Assembly: GCF_014926405.1 (NCBI RefSeq)
Contig: NZ_JACXXJ020000005.1
Coordinates: forward strand, 935,001 to 999,000
Length of the DNA: 64,000 nt
Reading direction: 5' to 3'
Origin: Agrobacterium vitis
GTDB taxonomy: Bacteria > Pseudomonadota > Alphaproteobacteria > Rhizobiales > Rhizobiaceae
Under the pieces are notes generated by a model. It had not been told where the DNA came from. It searched no databases and saw only the letters and a list, made by a program, of their open reading frames with translations. The position numbers and the translations under genes were made by a program. Within the stretch, counting starts at the first letter, position 1; the number at the start of each line of letters is the position of its first letter. Shown here piece after piece: positions 26,589-35,255 of the stretch.

Positions 26589-29500
26589 GTGCTAGGCAGA
26601 CTGTTCATCGCGTTTGGCGGATTGGTCGTGGTGGCGCTGTTTGCCGCGCTTCTGGCGCCGCTTTTCGTCAACTGGACGGATTTCCGCAAGGATTTCGAGG
26701 ATCAGGCCAGCCGTCTTCTTGGTAAAAAGGTGGTGGTCCACGGCGCTGTCGAGGCGCGTATCCTGCCGTTTCCGTCGATCACGATGAATGACGTCACCGT
26801 CGGGCCGGGTACTGACGGCAAGACGCTGGCGCATGTGGCGCGGTTTTCCATGGATGCCGAGCTTGCGCCGTTTCTGTCCGGCGAAGCACGGATTTTCGCC
26901 ATGCGGATCGAGCAGCCGAATGTGCGGCTGAGATTGTTGCCGGACGGTTCGCTGGATTGGTTGCAGGGCAGCCAGCCAAGCCTGCCGGGCCGCAATGTCG
27001 TGCTGGAAAAGGTGACGGTCGTCGATGGTGCCGTGACCCTGGTCGATCAGCAGACAGGCCGCACCCGTGAGATCAGCGGTCTCAATGCCGATATGACGGC
27101 CCGCTCGCTGGCTGGTCCCTGGACGGTGTTGGGGCAGGGGGCGCTGGATGGCCAGTCCGGCAATTTCTCGCTGTCCAGCCTTCAGCCGGATCCGGCCAAG
27201 GGGGCCGTGCCGGTGAAAATCCATATCGCCCCGGATGCGACGCCCGTCGATATCGACCTGTCCGGCGATCTCGCGCTTGTCGACAAGCGTCCGACATTGC
27301 AGGGTAGCTTCCTGGCTGCCTTGCGCGCCAATGTTGAGGACGGTCAGGTCAGCGCACCAATGGGCAATCCGGTGCTGCCGCCGCGCATCAAGGGCAAGTT
27401 CGAACTGGCCAATGATCGGGTGCGGATACCGGAATACCGGATGGAAATCGGCGCCAGCGACCAGCCCTATATCATCACCGGCGAGGCGACGCTGGATAGC
27501 GGCAAGGCACCGGAATTCTTGCTGACAGCCGAGGGCCAGCAGATTGACGTCGATAAGCTGACGCCCAGCCTGCCCAAGGGCAAGACCGGTCGGCAGATGC
27601 AGAATTCCGCCCGTCAGCGCATCCAGTCGCTGATCGCGCTCGCAGACCGGATCCCCATTCCCGACATGCCGGGTCGCGCCAGCCTGAAACTGCCGGCGAT
27701 TGTCGCTGGCGATACCGTGATCCGGGATATTACCCTGGATTTGCGGCCAGCCGGAACCGGCTGGCAGGTGGACAAGGCGGTTGCCACCCTGCCGGGCCGC
27801 ACCCAGGCGGAAGCCGCGGGACGGCTACAACTGAAAGGTCAGGCCTCCTTTAACGGTTCGCTGCTGGTTGCCTCTAGCCAACCGTCCGGGCTGGCTTCCT
27901 GGCTATCGGGCGATGTTGATCCGGCTATCCGGCAATTGCGTACGGCGGGCTTTTCCGCCAACGTCAACCTGACGTCCGACCTGCAACGGTTCGACAAGCT
28001 GGAATTGGCGATCGGGCCAGCCAGCCTGCATGGGCGTCTTGAACGGCAGTCGGCCGATGGCGTCATGCCCAGCCTGTCCTTTGATCTCTCCGGCAATGCC
28101 TTCGACTTCGATGCAACGAAAGCGCTGGCTTCGCTGGTATCCGGTGATGCCAGCGACGATGCGCTGCTGAGCCACCAGATCGCCGGTAACATCAAGGTTG
28201 ATGCGTTTTCGGCCTTCGGCATTACGGCGCGCGATGTGGATGGTCTGTTTACCTACAAGGATGGCGGGTTTTCGGTGCGCAAGCTGGATATTGGCAATCT
28301 TGCCGGCGCCAGTATCAAGGCGACGGGCGAGGCCACTGGCTCGCTTGCCGATTATAACGGCAAGGCCCAGGTCATGCTGCATGCTGACGACATCAGCGGA
28401 TTTCTGGCCATGCTACATCAGCAATTGCCGCAGCATCCGCTGCTGGCCCGGCTGGCTTCCAGTGGGCAATGGTATTCCGATGCCGATATGGTGCTGAATG
28501 CCCGTTTCGGCGATGCACAGTATGGCGGCTTGCAGGTCGATCTACAGGGCAAGGCCAATGGCACGGCGGTCGACGCTGCCTATAGGCAGGACAGCCTGTT
28601 CGATGTGTTCGACGATTCTGAAAAGAGCTTTTCGCTGACCGCTGCCAATGAAGAACCTTCGGCGCTGCTGGGTCAGCTTGGCTTCGATCCGCTGCCGGTG
28701 CCGATGGATGGCGGAGCGAAACTGAGCCTGCAACTGAAACAGCAGGGGACTGCGCCAGCGGATGGCCAGATGTCGCTGACGGCGGGGGCGACCCGGCTTG
28801 GGATGAGCGGTACGGTCAATCTCGGCGCGGACCTGTTCTTGCAGGGCAAGGGTAAGGTGGAACTGGCCAGCGACGATATTGCCCCCTTGCTGATCATGAA
28901 TGCAATCAGTCTTCCCGGTATCGACACCGGTCTGCCGATGACCCTGACAAGCGACATCGAGCGGCAGGGCGACAAGACGCAATTGCGTGATATTAAAGGC
29001 GCGGTTGCAGGCGATGGCTTGTCCGGCGCGCTGGTGTTGGAGCCGACGGCTTCTGCGGTTAAAATCAGCGGTGCGGTTGGGCTGGAGACGGTTGATCTTG
29101 AGTGGCTGGCATCGACGGTGATCGGCCCGGTCAAGGATCCCGCATCCGATGCGTTATCGGCTGCGAAGGTGCAGACGCCCGTCTGGAGTGACATGCAAAT
29201 GGACATTGCCCTCAAGGCTGGCACACTCGATCTTGGCCCGCTGCCCGCCGCCCGTGATGTTGCAGCGCGCCTGACGCTGGTGGATGGCGGCATGGCGCTG
29301 GAGGATCTGTCCGGCACTCTGTTCGGCGGCGCGCTGTCCGGGCGCATGTCTCTCGCCAACAACCAAGGCACGGCTTTTCTGCGCAGCAGAGTGTCCCTTG
29401 CCAATGCCGACTTGGGCAAGATCTGGCCTGACAGCGGCCTGTCCGGTCAAGCTAGGCTACAAGTGATGGCGGAAGGCAGCGGTAGCAGCGCCCAAGGCCT

Positions 29501-30278
29501 GCTTGGATCGGTCAACGGTTCCGGCCAGGTCGATCTCTCCGCCTTGGCTATCCCGGAACTGGACCTCTCCAGCTTTCCGGCGCTCTCGGCGGCTTTTGGG
29601 GCTGCGACCAGTGAGGTGACGCCGGAACAGGTCTCCGCAGCCCTCACACCGCTTTTGGCCCGCGCACCAGCCCGACTGGGCGACGTGACCATGCCGTTTA
29701 CGCTGAGTGACGGTAAAGCCCGAATGCAGGAGGTTAAAGTACCAGCCAAGGATGCGGCTATCGAGACGCAGGCCGTGGTGACGGTTGCCTCTGGTGACGT
29801 CGATGCCAATGTCCAGATCGCCTTCGATCCGGCTACGGCGGTCTCTGCGCCTGGGGAGGCTATCGCAGCCCAGACGGGTTCTGGGCAGGCAACGACAGGA
29901 GATGCCGCGCCGACCGTCCACCTGCTGTTGAGCGGCCCTCTCGCTGCGCCCAAGCGGCAGCTGGATGTTCGTGAAATGGCAAGCTACCTATCGCTCCAGG
30001 CTTTTGAGCGTGAGCGCCGACGGGTGGAAACATTGCAAGCGGCTGTGTTGGAAAAGCAAAGGCTGCGGCGAGAAGTGGCCTATTATACGGCATTGGCCAC
30101 GGAGCGTGCGGCGGCGCAGGCCAAGGCTGCGGCAGCGGCGGATGCCGCGGCACGGGCTGCGGAGGCGGCGGCGAGAGCGGCGGATCGTGGTGCTGGCAAT
30201 GCTGCGCCATCAACACCGCGCGATGGGCCGAATAGTGGTTTTAAACTGGAGTTGCAGGATTTGCCCGGCGTGCAATGA
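26589..30278 (+). CDS. AsmA family envelope protein
   Basis: A 1229-residue protein of the AsmA-like family of inner-membrane proteins proposed to bridge the periplasm and help lipid transport to the outer membrane. One N-terminal membrane segment (about 5-26) is followed by the AsmA signature NWTDFRKDFEDQASRLLGKKV. Long beta-rich repeats fill the middle, and an AsmA_2-type C-terminal region (about 930-1100) follows. The last 110 residues are a charged helix with Ala/Glu/Arg-rich heptads, unusual for the family. The start is GTG, with GGGAG upstream. Confidence 0.88.
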   Translation: MLGRLFIAFGGLVVVALFAALLAPLFVNWTDFRKDFEDQASRLLGKKVVVHGAVEARILPFPSITMNDVTVGPGTDGKTLAHVARFSMDAELAPFLSGEARIFAMRIEQPNVRLRLLPDGSLDWLQGSQPSLPGRNVVLEKVTVVDGAVTLVDQQTGRTREISGLNADMTARSLAGPWTVLGQGALDGQSGNFSLSSLQPDPAKGAVPVKIHIAPDATPVDIDLSGDLALVDKRPTLQGSFLAALRANVEDGQVSAPMGNPVLPPRIKGKFELANDRVRIPEYRMEIGASDQPYIITGEATLDSGKAPEFLLTAEGQQIDVDKLTPSLPKGKTGRQMQNSARQRIQSLIALADRIPIPDMPGRASLKLPAIVAGDTVIRDITLDLRPAGTGWQVDKAVATLPGRTQAEAAGRLQLKGQASFNGSLLVASSQPSGLASWLSGDVDPAIRQLRTAGFSANVNLTSDLQRFDKLELAIGPASLHGRLERQSADGVMPSLSFDLSGNAFDFDATKALASLVSGDASDDALLSHQIAGNIKVDAFSAFGITARDVDGLFTYKDGGFSVRKLDIGNLAGASIKATGEATGSLADYNGKAQVMLHADDISGFLAMLHQQLPQHPLLARLASSGQWYSDADMVLNARFGDAQYGGLQVDLQGKANGTAVDAAYRQDSLFDVFDDSEKSFSLTAANEEPSALLGQLGFDPLPVPMDGGAKLSLQLKQQGTAPADGQMSLTAGATRLGMSGTVNLGADLFLQGKGKVELASDDIAPLLIMNAISLPGIDTGLPMTLTSDIERQGDKTQLRDIKGAVAGDGLSGALVLEPTASAVKISGAVGLETVDLEWLASTVIGPVKDPASDALSAAKVQTPVWSDMQMDIALKAGTLDLGPLPAARDVAARLTLVDGGMALEDLSGTLFGGALSGRMSLANNQGTAFLRSRVSLANADLGKIWPDSGLSGQARLQVMAEGSGSSAQGLLGSVNGSGQVDLSALAIPELDLSSFPALSAAFGAATSEVTPEQVSAALTPLLARAPARLGDVTMPFTLSDGKARMQEVKVPAKDAAIETQAVVTVASGDVDANVQIAFDPATAVSAPGEAIAAQTGSGQATTGDAAPTVHLLLSGPLAAPKRQLDVREMASYLSLQAFERERRRVETLQAAVLEKQRLRREVAYYTALATERAAAQAKAAAAADAAARAAEAAARAADRGAGNAAPSTPRDGPNSGFKLELQDLPGVQ

Positions 30279-30364
30279 CGGGAGCGCAGTAACGGCGGCT
30301 TGCTGCCTGATGAGCTTGCTGCGCGCACCCTTGCGGCCTTATGAACTTGGCGCCTGGCGAAAAG

Positions 30365-30401
30365 ACAAAAAAGTACCGCTATGCCATCATGGCAGAGCGG
30401 T
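30365..30401 (-). terminator. Rho-independent terminator of the 92-residue ORF
   Basis: On the minus strand ACCGCT-C-TGCCA pairs with TGGCA-T-AGCGGT around a TGA loop and is followed by ACTTTTTT. It lies 33 bases past the stop of the minus-strand ORF at 30434. Confidence 0.8.
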
Positions 30402-30433
30402 GCTGCGTCTCGATAGAGATCGATCAGAAAATT

Positions 30434-30712
30434 TCAGAGAAAGGCTTCGCGCTGGCCAAACGGAGGCATGGCGCCGCCACCCATATTGCCGCCACCGAAA
30501 TTCGGGAACTTGCCTTCAAAGCCTTCGAAACCCTCAGGTGCGGAACCTTCGGCGGACGACGATGTCTCGGAAGAAGTGCTGGCAGACGCTGTGGTGGTGG
30601 TGCTGGTCGATGCTGTCGCGTCGGTGGTGGTCTGCTCTTCGCTAGGCTTCTGCATGCGGCCCATAGGCGGCATCATCGGCATGGACATCTGGGAAGAAAC
30701 TGCGCTTGTCAT
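30434..30712 (-). CDS. Hypothetical low-complexity protein, 92 residues
   Basis: A small protein in three blocks: a Met/Pro-rich N terminus (SQMSMPMMPPMGRMQ), a Ser/Thr-rich centre (about residues 25-60), and a Gly/Phe-rich tail ending MPPFGQREAFL. No domain is recognised. AAAAGGA lies eight bases before the ATG at 30712, and a strong terminator follows the stop, so it is a real transcription unit. The frame is open six codons further upstream. Met/Pro-rich sequence can bind metals such as copper, but that is speculation. Confidence 0.62.
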   Translation of the reverse strand: MTSAVSSQMSMPMMPPMGRMQKPSEEQTTTDATASTSTTTTASASTSSETSSSAEGSAPEGFEGFEGKFPNFGGGNMGGGAMPPFGQREAFL

Positions 30713-31044
30713 ATTTGAAATCCTTTTCAAATGAAGTTGGCGCTGTTGGAGGGGGCGTATCGGGTGGAGAAATTCTGCACCATTCCCGGGCGTCCTGCAG
30801 CTTTCAGCGCAGCCTGACCATAGTAGTCGTTCCCTAATGAAACGTTATTCAACATAACCTTTGTCCGGAGATGTCGGTCGGATTAACATAACTTTACTTC
30901 ATAGGCCCCTGAAACGGACCAGCTTGGTTAACCAGGCAGTAAACTGGAATACGACAGGCCCCTGGTGGGGCATATAAAATGCCCAAATTGTCGCGTTGGC
31001 GAATCGATTGCCGAATCACTGGCCCATTTACGGGCAAGCGCATT
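30713..31044. other. Intergenic region
   Basis: About 330 bases between two minus-strand genes, relatively AT-rich around 30840-30900. It should hold the promoter of the 92-residue ORF. I see no other gene, repeat or strong hairpin. Confidence 0.4.
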
Positions 31045-31287
31045 TCAATGCGAATCGGAACCCGATTGTTTGAGCCATTCCAGCACATAGAGCCGCAGCG
31101 CTGAGGAGAGATTGCAATCAGCCGGGCGTTTGCTGTCAATATCGGCAATCAATGCAGCAATCGCAACATTGCGGCTTTCTGCAATCGCCCGAATTTCCTG
31201 CCAGAAGGCATCTTCCAGAGAAAAGCTGGTGCGATGGCCATGCAGGGAAATAGAATGTTTGCGGATCAGCGGCATAGACTGCGCCAT
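31045..31287 (-). CDS. Ribbon-helix-helix domain protein
   Basis: An 80-residue protein of the RHH_4 type (aryl-sulfate sulfotransferase-like RHH). It opens with the basic strand IRKHSISLHGHRTSFSLE, then the helix DAFWQEIRAIAESRNVAIAALIADID and a final helix SSALRLYVLEWLKQSG. RHH proteins dimerise and bind DNA through the paired strand. The ATG at 31287 is kept, and an ATG four codons on is possible. It precedes no gene it obviously controls but travels with DUF4169 and sspB. Confidence 0.8.
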   Translation of the reverse strand: MAQSMPLIRKHSISLHGHRTSFSLEDAFWQEIRAIAESRNVAIAALIADIDSKRPADCNLSSALRLYVLEWLKQSGSDSH

Positions 31288-31394
31288 TCAGGGGACATAA
31301 AAAGGCAAGCAACTGGTTTGGCACGTCCGCATCCTGGCTTGGGCAATGTTGGCTTGGACAGTGCTGGCAGGAGCAATAGAAACAAACGTCGCTT

Positions 31395-31607
31395 TCAGCC
31401 CTGTTCGTCGGGCGCAGGACTGGTCGGTGTCGGTTCCAGCTTTGAATTTTCGAGAGCAGCGCGGGCCTTGTCGTTCAGTGCGCTGGTCAGATTTTTCTCA
31501 GCCTTGCTTCGCCCGAAACTCACGCGGTTCTGATCCGCGATCTTTTCCTTTTCGGTGCGCGCTTTGGCTTTCCTGACCTGACGCAGATTAACGACTTCGC
31601 CCGACAT
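31395..31607 (-). CDS. DUF4169 family protein
   Basis: A 70-residue highly charged protein with VVNLRQVRKAKARTEKEKIA at its start and NRVSFGRSKAEKNL next, the DUF4169 pattern. It is helical, Lys/Arg/Glu-rich and lacks catalytic residues. It lies 26 bases after sspB on the same strand, a pairing common in rhizobia that suggests a shared operon. The function is unknown. Confidence 0.8.
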   Translation of the reverse strand: MSGEVVNLRQVRKAKARTEKEKIADQNRVSFGRSKAEKNLTSALNDKARAALENSKLEPTPTSPAPDEQG

Positions 31608-31633
31608 GCGCTGCTTTCCTTGGCTGCCCCGCC

Positions 31634-32143
31634 TTACTGCTTCTTTCGAAACGCATCCAGGGAGACGACAGAGCCTTCCTTCTTTTCGCCTTCCGGCTTG
31701 TCGGCAGCGCCATCCTCGGATTTTTCCGATTCGGCGGCCAGCGGATAGGCGGTGATTTCGGCAGAGTTTTCGTCTTCTTCCACCTGCGGCACATCGAATT
31801 CCAGTTCAAAATTCACCGAAGGATCGTAGAAGCCGCGAATGGCGTTGAAAGGAATGACCAGTTTTTCCGGCGTGTCGGAGAAGGATAGGCCCACTTCGAA
31901 CAGGCTATCGGTGACCTTCAGGTCCCAGAACTGGTGCTGGATGACGATGGTCATCTGCTCGGCATATTTCGCCTTGAGGTGCTGTGAGATGCGCACACCC
32001 GGAGCGCCCGTCAGGAAGGTGATGAAAAAATGATGTTCGCCCGGCAGCCGGCCCGTTGCGGCGACTTCGGTCAGCACCTTGCGGATAACGCCGCGCAATG
32101 CGTCCTGAGCCAGAATGTCGTAACGGATGTGGTCCTGCCCCAT
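31634..32143 (-). CDS. sspB: SspB-alpha ClpXP adaptor protein
   Basis: Adaptor that delivers ssrA-tagged stalled-translation products to ClpXP. The N-terminal 125 residues are the tag-binding fold (IRYDILAQDALRGVIRKVL, then HHFFITFLTGAPGV and MTIVIQHQFWDLKV). The last 40 residues are an acidic linker ending GSVVSLDAFRKKQ, the ClpX-docking tail. The length of 169 is typical of the alphaproteobacterial form. The gene lies just downstream of the tmRNA gene on the same strand. Confidence 0.92.
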   Translation of the reverse strand: MGQDHIRYDILAQDALRGVIRKVLTEVAATGRLPGEHHFFITFLTGAPGVRISQHLKAKYAEQMTIVIQHQFWDLKVTDSLFEVGLSFSDTPEKLVIPFNAIRGFYDPSVNFELEFDVPQVEEDENSAEITAYPLAAESEKSEDGAADKPEGEKKEGSVVSLDAFRKKQ

Positions 32144-32404
32144 ATGGTCCTGTCTTTCTTCTGCGTCCGGTCATGTGCATCACGAATGATGCGCGGGTCT
32201 GTTGTTTATAAGCCATGCAAGGCTTTGGCGCAAAGCCCGATTCCGCTTCTATCTATATCACTATAAATCAAACTCAAGGGTGAGGGTAGGGGCGCGGCTC
32301 AGGACGAGACAAGGAGCCAGGGGAGAACGCGCCAATGGTTGGATCGCAAGTACGCATCGGATGACAAGCCATTCCGCCGTCAGGCACGGCATTGGTCAGC
32401 GCCA

Positions 32405-32759
32405 GGCAAGGGGATATCAAGGAGGGAGAAAGTGGAGGTTTCTGTTGCCAGGTACCTCCGAACCCCGCCTTACGGTGCTACCCGTAAGGACTTAGTTTGG
32501 GTTTCTGGCACCGCGATTAAGCAGCGACAGCGTAACCCTGAGCGTTGTTGTCATTTGCAACTACACTTGTGACCCGATGACGGTGGTATCATGCCGAGCA
32601 AAAGTTCGATCTTTACGCCCTTGTCGATCCTATTTCGCCCCCATCAAAAGCCGGTCATAAAGACCGACCGGTTTTTGGTGGAGGCGCCGGGTACCGCCCC
32701 CGGGTCCAATAGGTTTATTTCACCGACCGTTTATTGCCATAGCCGATGCAAGCACCGGC
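32405..32759 (-). ncRNA. ssrA: Two-piece (circularly permuted) tmRNA
   Basis: Read on the minus strand, the acceptor piece comes first and ends CGCCTCC-A-CCA at about 32662. A loop of about 30 bases is then excised, and the coding piece starts GGGGGCGAAATAGGATCGACA. GGGGGCG and CGCCTCC pair as a seven-base acceptor stem with one G-U. The T arm is CCGGG/CCCGG. The tag frame at 32558-32517 encodes ANDNNAQGYAVAA and a stop, with the usual GTAGTT before the resume codon. Downstream stems are CCTTACGG/CCGTAAGG and GGAGGT/ACCTCC. Outer ends are estimated. tmRNA rescues stalled ribosomes. Confidence 0.93.
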
Positions 32760-32766
32760 AAGGGGG

Positions 32767-32795
32767 ATATAGGTGTTTTCCGCACGGATGAAAAG
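32767..32795 (-). promoter_or_regulatory. Candidate ssrA promoter
   Basis: On the minus strand CTTTTC and CTATAT are spaced by 17 bases, which places transcription start near 32759, just before the acceptor piece. The -10 is a good match for alphaproteobacterial sigma-70 promoters and the -35 is weak. Confidence 0.45.
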
Positions 32796-32949
32796 ACCGG
32801 CATCACCTGAATTTAACGGGTTCGTGACAAATGCAGATAATACCCTTGGAAATGCTGGGATATGACGGTGTTTGATGCTGTTTCGACTTCCGTTGGCACG
32901 GGTTTCGGAGGTAAAGCTTGTTTCAAACGACAAACGGCAGGCACCGACC

Positions 32950-33744
32950 ATGAAGCAATATCTCGATCTCCTGCAGCATGTGATGGAAAACGGCTCCGAC
33001 CGTGGCGATCGCACCGGCACCGGCACGCGCTCGGTGTTTGGGTATCAGATGCGGTTTGACCTGGCGGAGGGCTTTCCGGTCCTGACCACCAAGAAGCTGC
33101 ATTTGCGCTCGATCATCCATGAACTCCTGTGGTTTTTGAAGGGCGATACCAATATTGCCTATCTCAAGGAAAACGGCGTTTCCATCTGGGACGAGTGGGC
33201 CGATGAAAACGGCGATCTCGGACCGGTCTACGGTGCGCAGTGGCGCTCCTGGCCAAAGCCCGGCGGTGGCCATATCGACCAGATCGCCAATCTCGTCGAG
33301 AACATCAAGACCAACCCCAATTCTCGTCGCCATATCGTCTCGGCCTGGAACCCGGCCGAGGTGGACGAGATGGCGCTGCCGCCCTGCCATTGCCTATTCC
33401 AGTTCTATGTGGCCGATGGCAAGCTCTCGTGCCAGCTCTACCAGCGCTCCGCTGATATTTTCCTCGGCGTCCCCTTCAATATCGCTTCCTATGCGCTGCT
33501 GACCATGATGGTGGCGCAGGTGACGGGGCTGAAAGCCGGCGATTTCATTCATACGCTGGGGGATGCGCATCTCTACGCCAATCACTTCGAGCAGGCCCGG
33601 TTGCAATTGACCCGGCAGCCGAAACCCTTGCCGGTGATGCGGATCAATCCAGACGTGAAGGATGTTTTCGGCTTTGCCTTCGAGGACTTCAGCCTGGAAA
33701 ATTATAGTGCCGATCCCGTCATCAAGGCGCCGATTGCCGTGTGA
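32950..33744 (+). CDS. thyA: Thymidylate synthase
   Basis: Methylates dUMP to dTMP using methylene-tetrahydrofolate. The 264-residue length equals E. coli ThyA. The phosphate-binding region [20 protein letters not shown] starts near 20, the catalytic Cys is in [12 protein letters not shown] (residue 146), and [20 protein letters not shown] follows. The frame is open 26 codons upstream, but relatives start at MKQYLDLL (32950). It is divergent from ssrA. folA, which regenerates the folate product, lies two genes downstream. Confidence 0.96.
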   Translation: MKQYLDLLQHVMENGSDRGDRTGTGTRSVFGYQMRFDLAEGFPVLTTKKLHLRSIIHELLWFLKGDTNIAYLKENGVSIWDEWADENGDLGPVYGAQWRSWPKPGGGHIDQIANLVENIKTNPNSRRHIVSAWNPAEVDEMALPPCHCLFQFYVADGKLSCQLYQRSADIFLGVPFNIASYALLTMMVAQVTGLKAGDFIHTLGDAHLYANHFEQARLQLTRQPKPLPVMRINPDVKDVFGFAFEDFSLENYSADPVIKAPIAV

Positions 33745-33787
33745 TACAAAGTCTCTGACATGCTCACGCATCCTCGCCTGGAAGGCA

Positions 33788-33830
33788 TTGCAAACATCTC
33801 AAATGCTTGCACCGCTTGAGATGTTTGCAA
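33788..33830. other. 15-base perfect palindrome after thyA
   Basis: TTGCAAACATCTCAA and its exact complement flank a 13-base loop, 44 bases past the thyA stop. There is no U tract, so it is either a weak terminator or message-stabilising hairpin, or a protein-binding site upstream of the DoxX gene. Confidence 0.6.
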
Positions 33831-33979
33831 AGGGAATACCAAAGCCATTTTCACCGGCATTTGGTACGATACAATTTTTCGATGGTGGTCACGACAACGT
33901 TATGAAGAATTTCAGTGACAGAATGCCGCAGCTGTGGTTTCGGTCTCACATCGTTTCTTCCTAAAAAGGTTTAGGTTTC

Positions 33980-34372
33980 ATGATCTTCACTCGACTGAGC
34001 CCTTGGGCTCCGACCGTCCTCAGCATCCTGCGTATTATTGCGGGCCTGCTGTTTCTTGAACATGGCATGAGCAAGCTTCTGGGCTTCCCACCCTCTGATA
34101 TGAACCCGGCTGTGATGTCGCTGCCCTGGATTGCCGGCTGCATCGAACTGGTTGGCGGCGCGCTGATCACTATCGGCCTGTTTACCCGCCCAGCCGCCTT
34201 CATCGCGTCCGGCATGTGCGCCTTTGCCTATTTCCTCGTGCATGCTCAGATGGGCTTCTACCCAATGAACAATCACGGCGAGCCGGCGATCCTGTTCTGC
34301 TTCGTGTTTTTCTACATCGTCTTTGCCGGTCCCGGCCCGCTCAGTGTCGATGCGGCGATGCGCAAGGAATAG
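33980..34372 (+). CDS. DoxX family membrane protein
   Basis: A 130-residue protein with four membrane segments and the DoxX features: ILRIIAGLLFLEHGMSKLLG at residues 16-35, WIAGCIELVGGALITIGLFT near 49-68, and a late FFYIVFAGPGPLSVDA. DoxX-type proteins have been tied to quinone-linked redox and thiosulfate or oxidative-stress functions; the role here is unknown. A strong terminator follows. Confidence 0.87.
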   Translation: MIFTRLSPWAPTVLSILRIIAGLLFLEHGMSKLLGFPPSDMNPAVMSLPWIAGCIELVGGALITIGLFTRPAAFIASGMCAFAYFLVHAQMGFYPMNNHGEPAILFCFVFFYIVFAGPGPLSVDAAMRKE

Positions 34373-34396
34373 TTTGTCTGCAAGGGATGTATTTCG

Positions 34397-34426
34397 GGCC
34401 GCCGTCGTGTTGACGGCGGCCTTTTT
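34397..34426 (+). terminator. Rho-independent terminator
   Basis: GGCCGCCGTC-GTGTT-GACGGCGGCC followed by TTTTT, 25 bases after the DoxX stop. Confidence 0.92.
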
Positions 34427-34485
34427 CATGGACGTTTACGGTGGCCTGTGACACCACTCCGCCCGGTAAATATAGAGAGCAGATC

Positions 34486-35007
34486 ATGCCGAAAATCTCC
34501 ATTGTTGTTGCCGTCTCAAACAACGGCGTGATCGGTCGCAATGGCGACATGCCCTGGAAACTGAGCACCGATCTCAAGCGGTTCAAGGCGCTGACGCTTG
34601 GCAAGCCACTGGTGATGGGCCGCAAGACTTTTGAGAGTTTTGGCTCCCGGCCGCTTCCCGGTCGCCCGCATGTGATCGTCAGCCGCCATGCCGAGATCAC
34701 CATGCCCTCGGTGGAAACCGTGCGCAGCCTTGAGGCGGGGCTTGAGCGGGCAGGGCAGATTGCCGGGGATTTGGGGGTTGAGGAGATCTGCGTGATCGGC
34801 GGCGGTGAAATCTACCGGCAGGCATTGCCGCTGGCTGATGTCCTGCATGTGACCCATGTGGAAACGCAGATTGCCGATGGCGATACAGTTTTTCCGGCAA
34901 TCGATCCGTCACAGTTTGAAAAACTGCATGAAGAGGCTGTGCCGGCGGGCGAACGCGACAGTTTCGCCACGCGCTACGCGATCTATCGGCGAAAAGCGGC
35001 TTTATAA
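34486..35007 (+). CDS. folA: Dihydrofolate reductase
   Basis: Reduces dihydrofolate to tetrahydrofolate with NADPH, closing the cycle opened by thymidylate synthase. The 173-residue protein shows VAVSNNGVIGRNGDMPWKL (the Met20-loop region and active-site Asp equivalent), LVMGRKTFESFG, and ICVIGGGEIYRQALP for the cofactor site. The frame continues 15 codons upstream, but the ATG at 34486 fits relatives. A terminator separates it from DoxX, so it has its own promoter. Confidence 0.95.
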   Translation: MPKISIVVAVSNNGVIGRNGDMPWKLSTDLKRFKALTLGKPLVMGRKTFESFGSRPLPGRPHVIVSRHAEITMPSVETVRSLEAGLERAGQIAGDLGVEEICVIGGGEIYRQALPLADVLHVTHVETQIADGDTVFPAIDPSQFEKLHEEAVPAGERDSFATRYAIYRRKAAL

Positions 35008-35255
35008 CCGTTTATTTCCATAGAAATCGAAGAAGTTAGGGCCTTTTCGTTGAAAGGCGTCGCCGCGATCCCTATAACGGGATTAATCCGGGTGGATGCC
35101 TTTTTGACGGCGCCGTTGCGGGCCTTTGCACAACAGTTATGGACTGAAATAGTCTTTATCGTGGATTGTGCAGGAGACTAGAGGTTTTGCAGCGTCGTGC
35201 CGGGTTTACGAGCTCCATGGCGCTGTTGGGAGCATTCTCAGAAAAAGAGGTTTTG

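Noticed and set aside
32202..32572. Plus-strand ORFs of 77 and 97 codons
   Set aside because: They are antisense to the tmRNA gene and reflect its structured sequence.
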